A stretch of 64,000 nucleotides of DNA from Verrucomicrobiota bacterium (lineage in GTDB: Bacteria; Chlamydiota; Chlamydiia; Chlamydiales; Rhabdochlamydiaceae), in NCBI GenBank assembly GCA_018240015.1, contig JAFEGJ010000009.1, positions 1 to 64,000 on the forward strand, in the 5' to 3' direction. Below, piece by piece: positions 19,297 through 28,479 of the stretch. The notes below the pieces were generated by a model, which saw only the letters and a program-made list of their open reading frames with translations, made no database searches and had not been told where the DNA came from. The position numbers and the translations under genes were made by a program. The first letter of the stretch is position 1. The number at the start of each line of letters is the position of its first letter.

Positions 19297-21039
19297 CTAT
19301 GAACGACTTAAGTGCCGAAGGCTGTTATTGAGCTCTTCAAGCTGGTGGACGCGGTGCTGAGCCAGCTCGGTGAGGATTTGAGGGGTCGTTTTTTGCCAGT
19401 TCTTATCCCCTCTAAATAAAGCCTGGTCAGAGAGATGCATTTTTTTGAAATACTTATCTATCTCTACAGCATTGGTCTCCTGCATGACGAGCTTATGGAA
19501 AGACTGAAAGGATACGACTTTTTCAAATTCCCAGGGGCGATAGGTATGCCGGTGGTACGTATAAACCCCTCGAATATTGATGATAGCCCAGAAGAGACCC
19601 ACCCCTATGAGCAGGAGGAGCGGCACGAGTGCAATCCCTCCGGTGAATATGACCATTCCAACGATCGTACCAACGACCGCGATGATATTGAGCAGCGAGC
19701 TAAAGATGAGCATTGCTTTATCTAATTTGCCGGTCTCTTGACCGGACCATTGATTGATCAGACGGTTGCCATCCCAGCCGACTACCCACAGAATCGCTGA
19801 AAGGACGAAGGCTAAGGCTACGAAAAGCCCTGCCAGTCCTCCTGTGAACACAATAGCACTGATGCAAAGCGCCACACCCAGTATTCCGAGGAAAATAAGC
19901 CAACGGCTTTTATTCATGCCTTTATCGATTTCTTTAATGACTTCGGTTTTTGTGATCTCGGCGGTCGTGGTATAGAATTTATCAATGATATCTTTGCCAA
20001 GAACGCGGATAAGCTTTTGCTGAGCTGCTGCTTGGAGCTCCTGAGTTTTAACCTTTTTTCCAAACGCTAGGAGGAGTTTTCCTTTTTCAAAATGGGTAAC
20101 CCCCGTATGCAGAGCCATCTCATCTTCATGGATAAGGAAGAGATCTTTGATAAGCTCATTTCTACTTTTTGTGCCATTTAAGGGAGCAAGCCCTAGCTTT
20201 TTCCAATCCTTTTCAAGCTTCGTCAGCCATGCATCACCCTCATTCAAGGCAAGCTTGATTAAATCTTCTTCCGAGCATTTATTAAGCTCAGAAGAGACAT
20301 CGAGCTTGTCACCGAGCCAATTGCGCACAGAATCATCGTCTTCATATTGATTTTCTACGTTGGTGGGTTTAAGACTTTCGACCTCGTTTTTTGTCTTCCA
20401 TTTTCGGTACAAGTTGAAGGAGGAGATGAACACGAGCGCAGCGTTATACAATCCGAAAAGAACAAGAGTCGCTGTTCCCAGTACTGTGATGCTCTGAGAG
20501 ACTTCGGCCACAGGCTGATAGTTCACATTTTGCAGAGTCTGGGCCATGTCGTAAACGCGCAGAGTCTTTTCCGCAAGAGCTGTCATACCAGCCCCTGCAA
20601 GCGGGACGGTAATGACCAGTGATGCTGCGGCAAGCTTTTGGCCCTCGGTGTCCCCGATTTTCTGGGCAAAATTCATGCGTTTAACGTTTTCGACCGTTTG
20701 AGCTACGGCGCTCACAGTAAATGTGGCGAGTGTCAGCCCCATCAGCGGCTGAGAGATGTCCATGCTCGGATCATAAGAGATAAACTCCATTCCCCCTGCG
20801 AATGCCGCACCATTACGGACTGCTGAAGAGGCATCGACTACGGGTTGGAGAGGACCATCGGCTCCCATGAGACGTCTGGGTTCTTTTAAAACCCCTGGAG
20901 TGCGGATGTCACTACGGTTTGTTAAAGTTTGTGCGCTGAGAAATTGAGCTTTGGCAACAGTATTTAGATAGCCCGGTTCGCGCGACTGAGCCAGCAGCGG
21001 AGTGGATTCATTAGTTATCTTTTTTACGTTGAATGACAT
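19297..21039 (-). CDS. Inc-like multi-helix membrane protein, paralogue B
   Basis: A 580-residue paralogue of the product encoded at 17488-19212. The same blocks occur in the same order: ADGPLQPVVDASSA, SYDPSMDISQPLMG, GDTEGQKLAAASL, a hydrophobic segment at ~188-212, and two long paired hydrophobic segments at ~390-425 and ~445-490, then a conserved tail (YHRHTYRPWEFEKVVSFQSF). The pair probably arose by tandem duplication. Its first 29 bases overlap the end of the 240-residue gene upstream, so these are co-translated. Only a weak ribosome site lies before the ATG, consistent with coupling. Function is unknown; the layout suggests a membrane effector or structural protein. Confidence 0.75.
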   Translation of the reverse strand: MSFNVKKITNESTPLLAQSREPGYLNTVAKAQFLSAQTLTNRSDIRTPGVLKEPRRLMGADGPLQPVVDASSAVRNGAAFAGGMEFISYDPSMDISQPLMGLTLATFTVSAVAQTVENVKRMNFAQKIGDTEGQKLAAASLVITVPLAGAGMTALAEKTLRVYDMAQTLQNVNYQPVAEVSQSITVLGTATLVLFGLYNAALVFISSFNLYRKWKTKNEVESLKPTNVENQYEDDDSVRNWLGDKLDVSSELNKCSEEDLIKLALNEGDAWLTKLEKDWKKLGLAPLNGTKSRNELIKDLFLIHEDEMALHTGVTHFEKGKLLLAFGKKVKTQELQAAAQQKLIRVLGKDIIDKFYTTTAEITKTEVIKEIDKGMNKSRWLIFLGILGVALCISAIVFTGGLAGLFVALAFVLSAILWVVGWDGNRLINQWSGQETGKLDKAMLIFSSLLNIIAVVGTIVGMVIFTGGIALVPLLLLIGVGLFWAIINIRGVYTYHRHTYRPWEFEKVVSFQSFHKLVMQETNAVEIDKYFKKMHLSDQALFRGDKNWQKTTPQILTELAQHRVHQLEELNNSLRHLSRS

Positions 21040-21733
21040 GGTTTACTATCTCGTATAGTTTTTTTACTTGTTCGAGATCACTTTGTCCGTTTTGCTGATC
21101 GGGTGTTAAATGCAATTTAGCAAGCTTTTTGCAGGCCTCATAAAACGCCGATTCTGAAGAGTCGAGACCTTGAGCATTTTTGGTCACGATGGCTTTGTAG
21201 GTAATGCTATGAAACTCCAGCCATTTTAGAATAAACGCTTGGATCTTAAATGAAAGTTGATCCGAGCCGTATTTAGCTTTAAACCGTTCAGTCACTCTTG
21301 TTTTATCATTGTCTAATTCTAATTCTTTATTTTGTTGGATGAGGACATTACTTTCGGCCAATTGAACTACAGACTCTGGGCTAGTCCTACGCAAGCGAGA
21401 CTCAATAGGAGCTGTCATGTTTTCTCCCATATCTTTAACAATGAGTGCCAAAATTGTTTCCCACTCGTAATCGACATCCGCATCTTCTAACGAGACTGCA
21501 GCACCCTCTTCAACAGATAGTCCATAATCCGAAAGTGATTGAACTTTTTTATCCCCAGCTTGGTCAGATATCTTTTCAAAAATCCGGCTTGCCACTTTTT
21601 GAATAGCAGCCTTCGTCTGGGAGCTCAAGCCCGCCGCATCGACAGCTTTTCCCGTTTTGTCATAGAGCTTTAAGCTCGGGACATAACTCGAGTCGCCAAT
21701 TATCGTGCGCTTTAATGTAAGGATGTTACTCAT
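21011..21733 (-). CDS. Hypothetical soluble helical protein
   Basis: A 240-residue protein I do not recognise. It has no signal peptide or hydrophobic segment and is rich in charged residues, with predicted helices throughout. It is the first gene of a minus-strand run that continues into the two Inc-like membrane proteins, overlapping the next gene by 29 bases. An AT-rich leader without a clear ribosome site precedes the ATG. A chaperone or partner role for the membrane proteins would fit the coupling, but that is only a guess from position. Confidence 0.7.
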   Translation of the reverse strand: MSNILTLKRTIIGDSSYVPSLKLYDKTGKAVDAAGLSSQTKAAIQKVASRIFEKISDQAGDKKVQSLSDYGLSVEEGAAVSLEDADVDYEWETILALIVKDMGENMTAPIESRLRRTSPESVVQLAESNVLIQQNKELELDNDKTRVTERFKAKYGSDQLSFKIQAFILKWLEFHSITYKAIVTKNAQGLDSSESAFYEACKKLAKLHLTPDQQNGQSDLEQVKKLYEIVNHVIQRKKDN

Positions 21734-21818
21734 AATTATTGTCTCTCTTTTGCATTAATTATATCAAAATTTTGAATTAAAAGCTACTATTTATTATATA
21801 AAATTTGAATATAGCCCA

Positions 21819-21847
21819 TTGCGCTTTAATAACTTATAAAATATAAT
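21819..21847 (+). promoter_or_regulatory. Possible promoter of adk
   Basis: TATAAT at 21842-21847 is a consensus -10 and TTGCGC at 21819-21824, 17 bases upstream, is a partial -35. Transcription would begin near 21854, only a few bases before the ATG at 21857, so the message would be almost leaderless. Confidence 0.4.
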
Positions 21848-21856
21848 GGCTCTTCT

Positions 21857-22510
21857 ATGGGAAAAGACTCTGATATTCAGTCATTTATATCGGGCAAAAC
21901 TAGGCCATATCGCTCTATTCTGATCTTCGGACCCCCAGGATCAGGAAAAGGGACTCTGGGTAAGTTCCTTAGTAGCGCTGGGAACCATTTCCACCTTTCC
22001 TCGGGAGATATCTTCCGGGGCCTTTCTCCAGAATCCCCTGCCGGACGCCTTTTCCATTCCTATGCCCACAAAGGCCATCTTCTTCCCGATGAAATCACCG
22101 TCGGTATCTGGCATCACTATATGGAAGGGCTTATCGCCACCAACCGCTATTTTCCCCACCAACAACTGCTCCTTCTCGATGGTATCCCCCGTACCCCGAA
22201 ACAAGCCGATCTCTTAAACCAGCATATTAAGCTCATGCACATCATCGTCCTCGAGATGGCAAACACCGAGGAGCTTATCAAGCGGATGCAGCGCCGGGCT
22301 GTCATTGAAAAGCGCACGGACGATATGGATGAAGCCGTTCTTCGCACGCGTATGAAAGTCTATGCTGAAGAAACAGTCCATCTTCTTGAGCACTATCCAA
22401 AAGAGAAGATCTCTCGTTTTAATGCTGATCAGCGGCCTTTAGAAGTGTTGAGGGATGTGCTTGTGCGGCTTTCTGAGCTGCTCTGCCATAGCGAAGAAGC
22501 TTATCTCTAA
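21857..22510 (+). CDS. adk: Adenylate kinase-like nucleoside monophosphate kinase, short-lid form
   Basis: A 217-residue P-loop kinase. Walker A is GPPGSGKGT (G25-T33), followed by the NMP-binding start HLSSGDIFRGL, the AMP-site motif DGIPRTPKQADLL (usual form DGFPRT), and a short lid RRAVIEKRTDDMDEAVLRTR in which the zinc-type lid of many bacterial enzymes is missing. It interconverts ATP + AMP and 2 ADP. The known chlamydial Adk has a long cysteine-containing lid, so this copy may be a second or acquired enzyme. It is the only plus-strand gene within a 12-kb block of minus-strand genes, and its end overlaps the next gene by four bases. The extra N-terminal ~18 residues before the kinase core are not typical. 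Confidence 0.85.
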   Translation: MGKDSDIQSFISGKTRPYRSILIFGPPGSGKGTLGKFLSSAGNHFHLSSGDIFRGLSPESPAGRLFHSYAHKGHLLPDEITVGIWHHYMEGLIATNRYFPHQQLLLLDGIPRTPKQADLLNQHIKLMHIIVLEMANTEELIKRMQRRAVIEKRTDDMDEAVLRTRMKVYAEETVHLLEHYPKEKISRFNADQRPLEVLRDVLVRLSELLCHSEEAYL

Positions 22511-24969
22511 AAAGAAATCATTTTTCTGTTAAAGAGTGTCAATAATTTTACATAAGCATCGATTGTAGCTTCATTCCATTGATGTGAGTCGGCGATCATG
22601 AATTCGTCTATCGCTTTCAATTCATTGACATTTAAATCAAAATTCTGAGCATAGGCCTTTATTTGCATGAATAAAGCGAGTTCATCTTTACCTAATTTTT
22701 CTGTTCTGCAAATTTTTTGAATGAGGTCCAATATCTTTCCGCTCGTGACTATACGCCACTCGAGTTCAGTGGGTGTTCCTTTAGCAGTTTTATCTATAAC
22801 ATCTTGTATCACGATACGCGTGATGCGCTCTGCTTCTTCTTTGCGACGTGCCTGTTCCTTTTGCTGAAGACCAGCAATATCTGTTGTGAGCACGGAGCGG
22901 ACAAGCTCAGGTAAAAAAGCCTCTGAAGCGCCCAAGTATCTTTCTAGAGTGATGCGGCTTTGAGGAATAAGCGGCTTAGATCTAACAGGGTTTAGGTCAG
23001 CTTCGATAAATATTTCATCGGCCTTCTGCGACTTCTCTATTGCAGCATTAAATGTTTCTAAAACCGAGGCATATTCAGCGACTACCTTTTCCGACCATGT
23101 TTGACCAAGGTCCGAAGCAATTTTGAACGGATCAATTCCTAGAGCTTTCCCCCAATGATAGATATCGTGGATGTTCACTCCGCATTGCTTCTTGATCAAC
23201 TTTTGCAAGCGGGCAATGTTCCAGTCCATTTCTTCTAAAGCGGATTCAAATTCCTGCTGAGAAATAATCCATTTTTGGAGGATTTCTCCAAGTTTGGAGA
23301 GCCGCGCAAGCTCGTCATTTGCTCTGATAATTCGAGGATTTGCTTCCAATGGATTTACTGTGCCAAAAATGGTGCTGATGTGCTGGTTACCCGCTTGTTG
23401 CTGGAGCAAGCCAAATTCTTCAATGATATGGGCGCGAAGCATCATAGCTTCTTGAACATTTTGAGGAACTGCATCTCCTTGAAGAGCGCTGATTAAAGAC
23501 TCATGGATGGCATTGTTTTTAAATCGTTTTGCACAAAAATCATCTCTATCTTCTTTTATATCTTTAAGCTTCTCTTGTAAGCCTTCTATGTCCTCTCCTG
23601 CCATCGCAAATTCTCTAAGGTCTTGAAAGAAACCGAGACCCAGTTTTGTGCGGTCAGTGTGCTTTTGAAGGCAGATCTTCACTTTAGTTGTGATGTCGGC
23701 GCCGGACATATGAAGCTGTCGCAGACGCTGGCATTCGATAATAAAAGAAACAGGCTGCTTCATGATATTCAAAAGACTAAAGTTTGAGTTCATCATTTGT
23801 TTCAAATTCTCTATGTCAAACTTCGGGCTCGTTAAGCATTTAATTATAGCCGATTCGGCGTCTTCATAATTACCCACGCTGGGCTCTCCAGTAGAATGAT
23901 AAAGATGGCGCCAAATAGCTTTTTTGATATCGCTCTTGGTCGTCAGCGATTGTAATTCCTTCGTAAATTGAGCTCTATCATCGATAAAAGAGTAATACCC
24001 TTCAGGGATATCGCCACCGCCGAAGATTGCTGCAGCAAAGGGCTCCACCACCATTTTATTGATCTCATCAAACAACTGACTTAAAGGAATTTTAGCATGG
24101 TAGTTATCTTCGAACTCCTCACACTTGGGCTCATGGACTTTTGCTTCTTCGTACGCTTTATGAAAAGCAGCTTTTGCAACTGCTTCTTTTTTTGCATTCT
24201 CTGGATATTCTTGGATCGCTCTTAAGGCACGGACAAAATGTGAAAGTTGCAAAGGATTTATACAATGGATATCGTCTCCGAGCACATACCTCAAAGTTTC
24301 TTCATCTATCGGTTTATCTCCGGGATTTTTCATGAGCATTTCGATTTTGCCGACAACCCGTTCTTCCATCTTTGCGCGATAAGTTGCTTTGTCTTCAAGC
24401 ACCATCGGCTTAGATAAATCTTCAGGCTTATACCTTCGGCCCAACGTAGTTAAAGTGTCTTGATAACCACTGCCTGTTATCGCCTGATGTCTGCGAGAAA
24501 TAAGGTCCATTTCGCCTATCACGTCTGCGGAATGGGCTGCTCTCGAGCTCATGAGCTGGGGATTTTGCAAGGTATATCTTTGATACTGATTTTTGAAATC
24601 GTCAAGAAATTTAGGGCGTTTCTTCTGAATCCTCTCGCACATCTTCTCATAGGTCAGAGCCGCAAGGGGGGCTCTTAAATCTCGCTGCTGAATATCTTCA
24701 GCATTCCCCACTTTTGTTGTCGCAAAGTGGAATAGGTCATATACAGCTTTTGCTGAATGGGCTTTATTTTCTAAATTACTTATGACCCGGTCACATTTTT
24801 GATCAAACGTCCAGGTACGATAGATTTTAACAATTTTAGCAAGGATCGCGTTAATCCAGGGAATACTGGACCACTGCTCTCCACTATTCGTGTAATCTCC
24901 CTTAAGAAGTTGCTCTGCAACTTCCCTACCGGGCTGGCTCAAGACAGATTGTCGGACAACTGATGTCAT
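22507..24969 (-). CDS. Large helical protein, family member 1 (820 aa)
   Basis: An 820-residue protein without signal peptide or membrane segment, almost entirely charged amphipathic helix and likely coiled coil. It shares two modules with the products at 25111-28002 and 39841-42078. The first is an N-terminal block beginning YKPEDLSKPM (about residue 184) and extending through the ETLRYVLGDD region. The second is a C-terminal block ending with W-N-E-A-T-I-D-A-Y followed by KLLTLF. The central parts differ. No known domain was recognised. The family appears lineage-specific, and a cytoskeletal, scaffold or secreted effector role is conceivable, but there is no direct evidence. It lies just downstream of member 2 on the same strand. 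Confidence 0.75.
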   Translation of the reverse strand: MTSVVRQSVLSQPGREVAEQLLKGDYTNSGEQWSSIPWINAILAKIVKIYRTWTFDQKCDRVISNLENKAHSAKAVYDLFHFATTKVGNAEDIQQRDLRAPLAALTYEKMCERIQKKRPKFLDDFKNQYQRYTLQNPQLMSSRAAHSADVIGEMDLISRRHQAITGSGYQDTLTTLGRRYKPEDLSKPMVLEDKATYRAKMEERVVGKIEMLMKNPGDKPIDEETLRYVLGDDIHCINPLQLSHFVRALRAIQEYPENAKKEAVAKAAFHKAYEEAKVHEPKCEEFEDNYHAKIPLSQLFDEINKMVVEPFAAAIFGGGDIPEGYYSFIDDRAQFTKELQSLTTKSDIKKAIWRHLYHSTGEPSVGNYEDAESAIIKCLTSPKFDIENLKQMMNSNFSLLNIMKQPVSFIIECQRLRQLHMSGADITTKVKICLQKHTDRTKLGLGFFQDLREFAMAGEDIEGLQEKLKDIKEDRDDFCAKRFKNNAIHESLISALQGDAVPQNVQEAMMLRAHIIEEFGLLQQQAGNQHISTIFGTVNPLEANPRIIRANDELARLSKLGEILQKWIISQQEFESALEEMDWNIARLQKLIKKQCGVNIHDIYHWGKALGIDPFKIASDLGQTWSEKVVAEYASVLETFNAAIEKSQKADEIFIEADLNPVRSKPLIPQSRITLERYLGASEAFLPELVRSVLTTDIAGLQQKEQARRKEEAERITRIVIQDVIDKTAKGTPTELEWRIVTSGKILDLIQKICRTEKLGKDELALFMQIKAYAQNFDLNVNELKAIDEFMIADSHQWNEATIDAYVKLLTLFNRKMISF

Positions 24970-24987
24970 AATTACCCGTTAATTATT

Positions 24988-25253
24988 CTTTCTTCAAATC
25001 GAGGGCGGGCTTACGTGAATGCGCTGTACTTAGCGTCTTAATTCACGGGAGACTCATCCTCTTCCTTCTCAGGTTTAGATTTCTTTACAGGTAAAGAAAC
25101 CTCCTCCACCTTAGGAATCATTTACTTTCTGCACATTGAGGGCAGGCTCACGTGAATGGGCTTTAGTAAGTCTATTATTCACGAGAGACTCTTCCTCATC
25201 CTTATCATTCTTAGGTATAGATTTCTTCGCAGGTAAAGAAACCTCCTCCACCT
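24988..25253 (-). repeat. Tandem duplication of the 3' end of the 963-aa gene, outer copy decayed
   Basis: Two direct copies of about 125 bases: 25125-25253 (inside the gene) and 24988-25111 (after its stop). Both contain AGGTAAAGAAACCTCC, then CCTCCACCT at the inner end and CACGTGAAT or TACGTGAAT toward the outer end. Read on the minus strand, the inner copy encodes VEEVSLPAKKS and the outer copy VEEVSLPVKKS, but the outer is one base out of frame with the gene, which stops at 25111, and it contains its own stops. The ancestral protein therefore probably ended in two such segments. Confidence 0.8.
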
Positions 25254-28002
25254 CAGATTTTTTACGTTGAACTGGCTTCAAAACGAGTTCATTGTTCAAA
25301 ATGAACCTATGGCAGCCCTTCAATAAGACGGTGAATGCATCTATTGTAGTTTCATCCCAATTCGTATTGTCTTTGAGATCGGCTTTGGATATCGCATCTC
25401 TATGCGGCTGACTCATTTCAATCTGGTCAGCAAATTTCCGTGCGCGACTCAAAATCACTACATCGGGAGCCTCTAAAGGTTGCTTGCGACACACTTTTGT
25501 AAGTACTGGAACTATCCGTACGGCTGCTTCTGTTCTCCAGATATCTTCCGCTGTGAGGCCTTTGGTCATCACATCCCACGTATGTATAATGACGTTGTCA
25601 TAAATGTTATTTACGCGCGCTGCTACACCGCGATTTCTATCTTCAAAAGCCTGATCGATAGTGCCTTCTACTAAACAGCTCGCAATGCCGGCAGTGATAA
25701 CTTCTCTTGTGCCTTTTTCTCGTTCTTCGAGATAGGCTTGATTAGTAAAGCGATCGGTGACCATTTCAGCATTGAATAGAAGTAATTCAGTCTCTGCATT
25801 GTCTTGGGCGCACTCTGCATTTTGAAGATTTTCAAATTCAGCAGTCACGAGAAGCATCGCTGTTATGAACTCGTTTAATTTACCCTGCTCTACAGTGTGA
25901 TTAGCGATAAGCGGCTGTATTCTTTGGCTTATATTCGCTACCAGGTTCTGAGCTACATCACCTTTCTTAGCAACAACCGGTGGTGTGTTGGGGATGTTTA
26001 ACCTGAGCGCAAAATCGCACATATAGTCAGGTGTTAATTTGTAGCGACCAGTAGGGGTATTTCTTAAGGCATCGGAATTAGTGATATTTGATTTGAGGGT
26101 ATTGATTTCATTTTCAAGCTGCACCATGGGCAGAGCTTTCTGCTCCAGTTCCTGGATATGGCGCTGCTCCATATTTTGTAAATCATTGCGATAAGTTTCT
26201 TCTAGAGCCTTAATACCATCGATGCAACCATGCTCTGTTTGTTTAATAGCATCTTCATATGACTTCTCTACTTCAATCCATTTAGCAATAGCCAAAGGAA
26301 TATCACCCATCAATTGGGCAAGATATCTTTCATTGTCTTGAAGAGCTTGGGGATTTAAGGTTGTATTGAGTCCAGAACGTTGTGCAAAGATCTCTTTAGC
26401 AACGGTCTCGGCCCATTTTCCTGCTTCTAATCTCAGTTTCTCTGCTGATTTAAGATCACTTGGGTAATTCAGAAGTCCTTGAAAGTCCGTCAGAGCATTT
26501 TGCAACTTTGCGTTGATTGGATGATTTGCCCTATCTTTTTGCAGCCCAACTTTTGCTTTATCCAAGCGGCGGCGGAATCCCTCTTTATCGTTGTCAAGCT
26601 TCACGCTCAGTTGCTGCTTTTCATTTTTCTGCTTCGTCTCTAAAGCGGGTTTGCTTGCACTCAAAACCTTTAATAGTTCTTCGTTAACGGCTAATCCAGC
26701 TCTCCAAACGAGATAGTCTTTGATTTCCTTAAGTTTAGGGTTGATCTTTGAAGCCTCGCGCTTGCCAAACAGGAAGCTTTGAGTTCCCTCGATGGGCGTA
26801 TCTAACGTAATATGCTGGCGGATGCACAGCTTGACTTGAGCCTTTTCCAGATCGGACAATGCATGACCGGCAACGCCTAATTTATTCAAGTCTGTCGCAA
26901 GACCTGCAAAATCATCAATAAGAGCTTGGCGATTGCCAAAAGCTTGCGAGAGAGACTGCTGGTCTAGCTTCTTGTTTTGTGCAAGACCGATAATGGCCTG
27001 ATCTATCTCGGTTAAAACGGGGTCAATGATCTTATCAAATAATTTCCGATTATTCATTGCGATAAACTGCTCTTCTTGCAGTTTCTCAATACCTGCTTTG
27101 GCACGTGCGTAATTTGTCTTAGCCTTTAGGTGAGCTCGAATCGCATCAGCAACGGTTTTTTCTAATCTTTTCTTTTCCGCGGGAAGCTGTCTCAAAGTTT
27201 CTAAAGCAGTGGCTAGCGCGCCCACATCATCGATATGGAATGTATCTTTGCCGAGCGTCGCTTTCACAACATCTTCAGTTATTTCTTCATCTGAATAGTT
27301 CACTAAAACCCAGGCTTTATGGGCGATGCTATCTTGTACTTGAGCCGCAGTTCGTTTGCGTTTTGTATCGGCTGTCTGCGCCGGCAATTTAAGTAAGTCT
27401 TCTGGATGGAATTGATAGCCAAAGGGAAGAGAGACATCTCGCATGATTTGCGGGGTAGCTTTGCCACTGATTTGCTGGATGGACTCAACTATGGCGTCTA
27501 AATCTCTAACGATATCAATGCCATTTCCTCTGACGTGGACTTGAGCATTAACAACTCGGTTATAAAATCCTTTTTCAAAACTCGTATCGCCTGCAATAGA
27601 TGGACCCATCTCAAGGATTTCTGCTCTAGCTGTGTAAAAAAGAAGCGCGCGATTATCTGAAGTATCAAAAGTTGACGTACCACGTGCATGTTTATCGATG
27701 AACGAAACCCATTGGTCTAGTGCTGTATTTAAAGCGGCCTCAGATTTTCCTGAAGGATCAAGCTTATTTTTAGCGACCGCGCTAATAACAGCTTCTTGAT
27801 ATCCTCCCAGCGTTGTGAAATGACGGCAAACAAATTTGGAATTGCGGATCGCATCGACCCTTCGACCGATGAATTTGAATTTATTCCAAGTCTCGCCGCA
27901 TTTAGACGGCGTTCCGTATAGCTGCTCTAAAGCCCAGCTAACTTCTGCGTCTTGAAATTTTCGCACCGAAACTGTACTTGTATTGCTTTTTACTATTTCC
28001 AT
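25111..28002 (-). CDS. Large helical protein, family member 2 (963 aa)
   Basis: A 963-residue helical, charged protein related to the 820- and 745-residue products. The shared N-terminal module starts FHPEDLLKLP at about residue 198 and runs through EDVVKATLGKDTFHIDD; the shared C-terminal module contains NTNWDETTIDAFTVLLKGCH near residue 890. Unlike the others it has a charged tail of about 60 residues after that module (VEEVSLPAKKSIPKNDKDEE), whose coding sequence is tandemly duplicated just beyond the stop. Middle parts have coiled-coil character with many Lys/Glu. No signal peptide, membrane helix or known domain is visible. The leader is AT-rich without an obvious ribosome site. Confidence 0.75.
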   Translation of the reverse strand: MEIVKSNTSTVSVRKFQDAEVSWALEQLYGTPSKCGETWNKFKFIGRRVDAIRNSKFVCRHFTTLGGYQEAVISAVAKNKLDPSGKSEAALNTALDQWVSFIDKHARGTSTFDTSDNRALLFYTARAEILEMGPSIAGDTSFEKGFYNRVVNAQVHVRGNGIDIVRDLDAIVESIQQISGKATPQIMRDVSLPFGYQFHPEDLLKLPAQTADTKRKRTAAQVQDSIAHKAWVLVNYSDEEITEDVVKATLGKDTFHIDDVGALATALETLRQLPAEKKRLEKTVADAIRAHLKAKTNYARAKAGIEKLQEEQFIAMNNRKLFDKIIDPVLTEIDQAIIGLAQNKKLDQQSLSQAFGNRQALIDDFAGLATDLNKLGVAGHALSDLEKAQVKLCIRQHITLDTPIEGTQSFLFGKREASKINPKLKEIKDYLVWRAGLAVNEELLKVLSASKPALETKQKNEKQQLSVKLDNDKEGFRRRLDKAKVGLQKDRANHPINAKLQNALTDFQGLLNYPSDLKSAEKLRLEAGKWAETVAKEIFAQRSGLNTTLNPQALQDNERYLAQLMGDIPLAIAKWIEVEKSYEDAIKQTEHGCIDGIKALEETYRNDLQNMEQRHIQELEQKALPMVQLENEINTLKSNITNSDALRNTPTGRYKLTPDYMCDFALRLNIPNTPPVVAKKGDVAQNLVANISQRIQPLIANHTVEQGKLNEFITAMLLVTAEFENLQNAECAQDNAETELLLFNAEMVTDRFTNQAYLEEREKGTREVITAGIASCLVEGTIDQAFEDRNRGVAARVNNIYDNVIIHTWDVMTKGLTAEDIWRTEAAVRIVPVLTKVCRKQPLEAPDVVILSRARKFADQIEMSQPHRDAISKADLKDNTNWDETTIDAFTVLLKGCHRFILNNELVLKPVQRKKSEVEEVSLPAKKSIPKNDKDEEESLVNNRLTKAHSREPALNVQKVNDS

Positions 28003-28140
28003 AATTAAACGTCTTTTTAAATCAGTTGCTTACTATTATAGTATTTAGTTACACAAAAATTCAATAATATTTATTTTAAAGATACAATAAAGATGTTAAT
28101 TATCAGTTAGTTACAGAAATCAAAATAAAATATATTATGT

Positions 28141-28168
28141 TTGAAAATAAAAAATTATAATGTATAAT
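28141..28168 (+). promoter_or_regulatory. Promoter of the small coiled-coil gene
   Basis: TTGAAA at 28141-28146 and TATAAT at 28163-28168 with a 16-base spacer form a near-consensus housekeeping promoter. A start near 28175 leaves a short leader that contains the ribosome site AGGAGAA (28181-28187). Confidence 0.7.
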
Positions 28169-28192
28169 TATAGCAGATGCAGGAGAACTATT

Positions 28193-28396
28193 ATGAATAC
28201 TACACAGGAATTACAGAATAAAGTATCTGCGCTTGAGTCACAAGTGGACCACTTGGAGACCGAACTCAGCTATATCAACGATCTTCTATTACGCTGTGGC
28301 TTTCCGCATGGTATTCAGACTCTGAAGATTACGATCGAACAAATGCTCGAGGAAGGCGGCGACAATACGATGCCTGACCTGACGGAATTCGCGTAA
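28193..28396 (+). CDS. Small coiled-coil protein (SlyX-like size and layout)
   Basis: A 67-residue protein starting MNTTQELQNKVSALESQVDH. The first ~35 residues show a clear heptad pattern, followed by CGFPHGIQTL and an acidic tail. I start at 28193, where AGGAGAA lies six bases upstream; an earlier in-frame ATG at 28160 overlaps the -10 box and can be dismissed. The gene is a self-contained unit with its own promoter and a strong terminator. The size and coiled coil resemble SlyX-type proteins, but similarity is too low to assign. Possibly an abundant small protein, judging from promoter quality. Confidence 0.75.
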   Translation: MNTTQELQNKVSALESQVDHLETELSYINDLLLRCGFPHGIQTLKITIEQMLEEGGDNTMPDLTEFA

Positions 28397-28421
28397 GTCT
28401 TTCATATTTAACTTATTAGAT

Positions 28422-28457
28422 AGAGGGCAGGCCCCACGGGGTCTGCCCTCTTGTTTT
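28422..28457 (+). terminator. Rho-independent terminator after the small coiled-coil gene
   Basis: A strong GC-rich stem: AGAGGGCAG (28422-28430) pairs with CTGCCCTCT (28443-28451), with further inner pairing of GCCCC with GGG. TTGTTTT follows on the plus strand. It separates this gene from the ferredoxin gene. Confidence 0.85.
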
Positions 28458-28479
28458 ATAGGCGATTTTCAGTTAAATT

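Noticed and set aside
28160-28192. Upstream start for the small coiled-coil gene
   Set aside because: This ATG overlaps the -10 box and would not be transcribed; the ATG at 28193 has a proper ribosome site.
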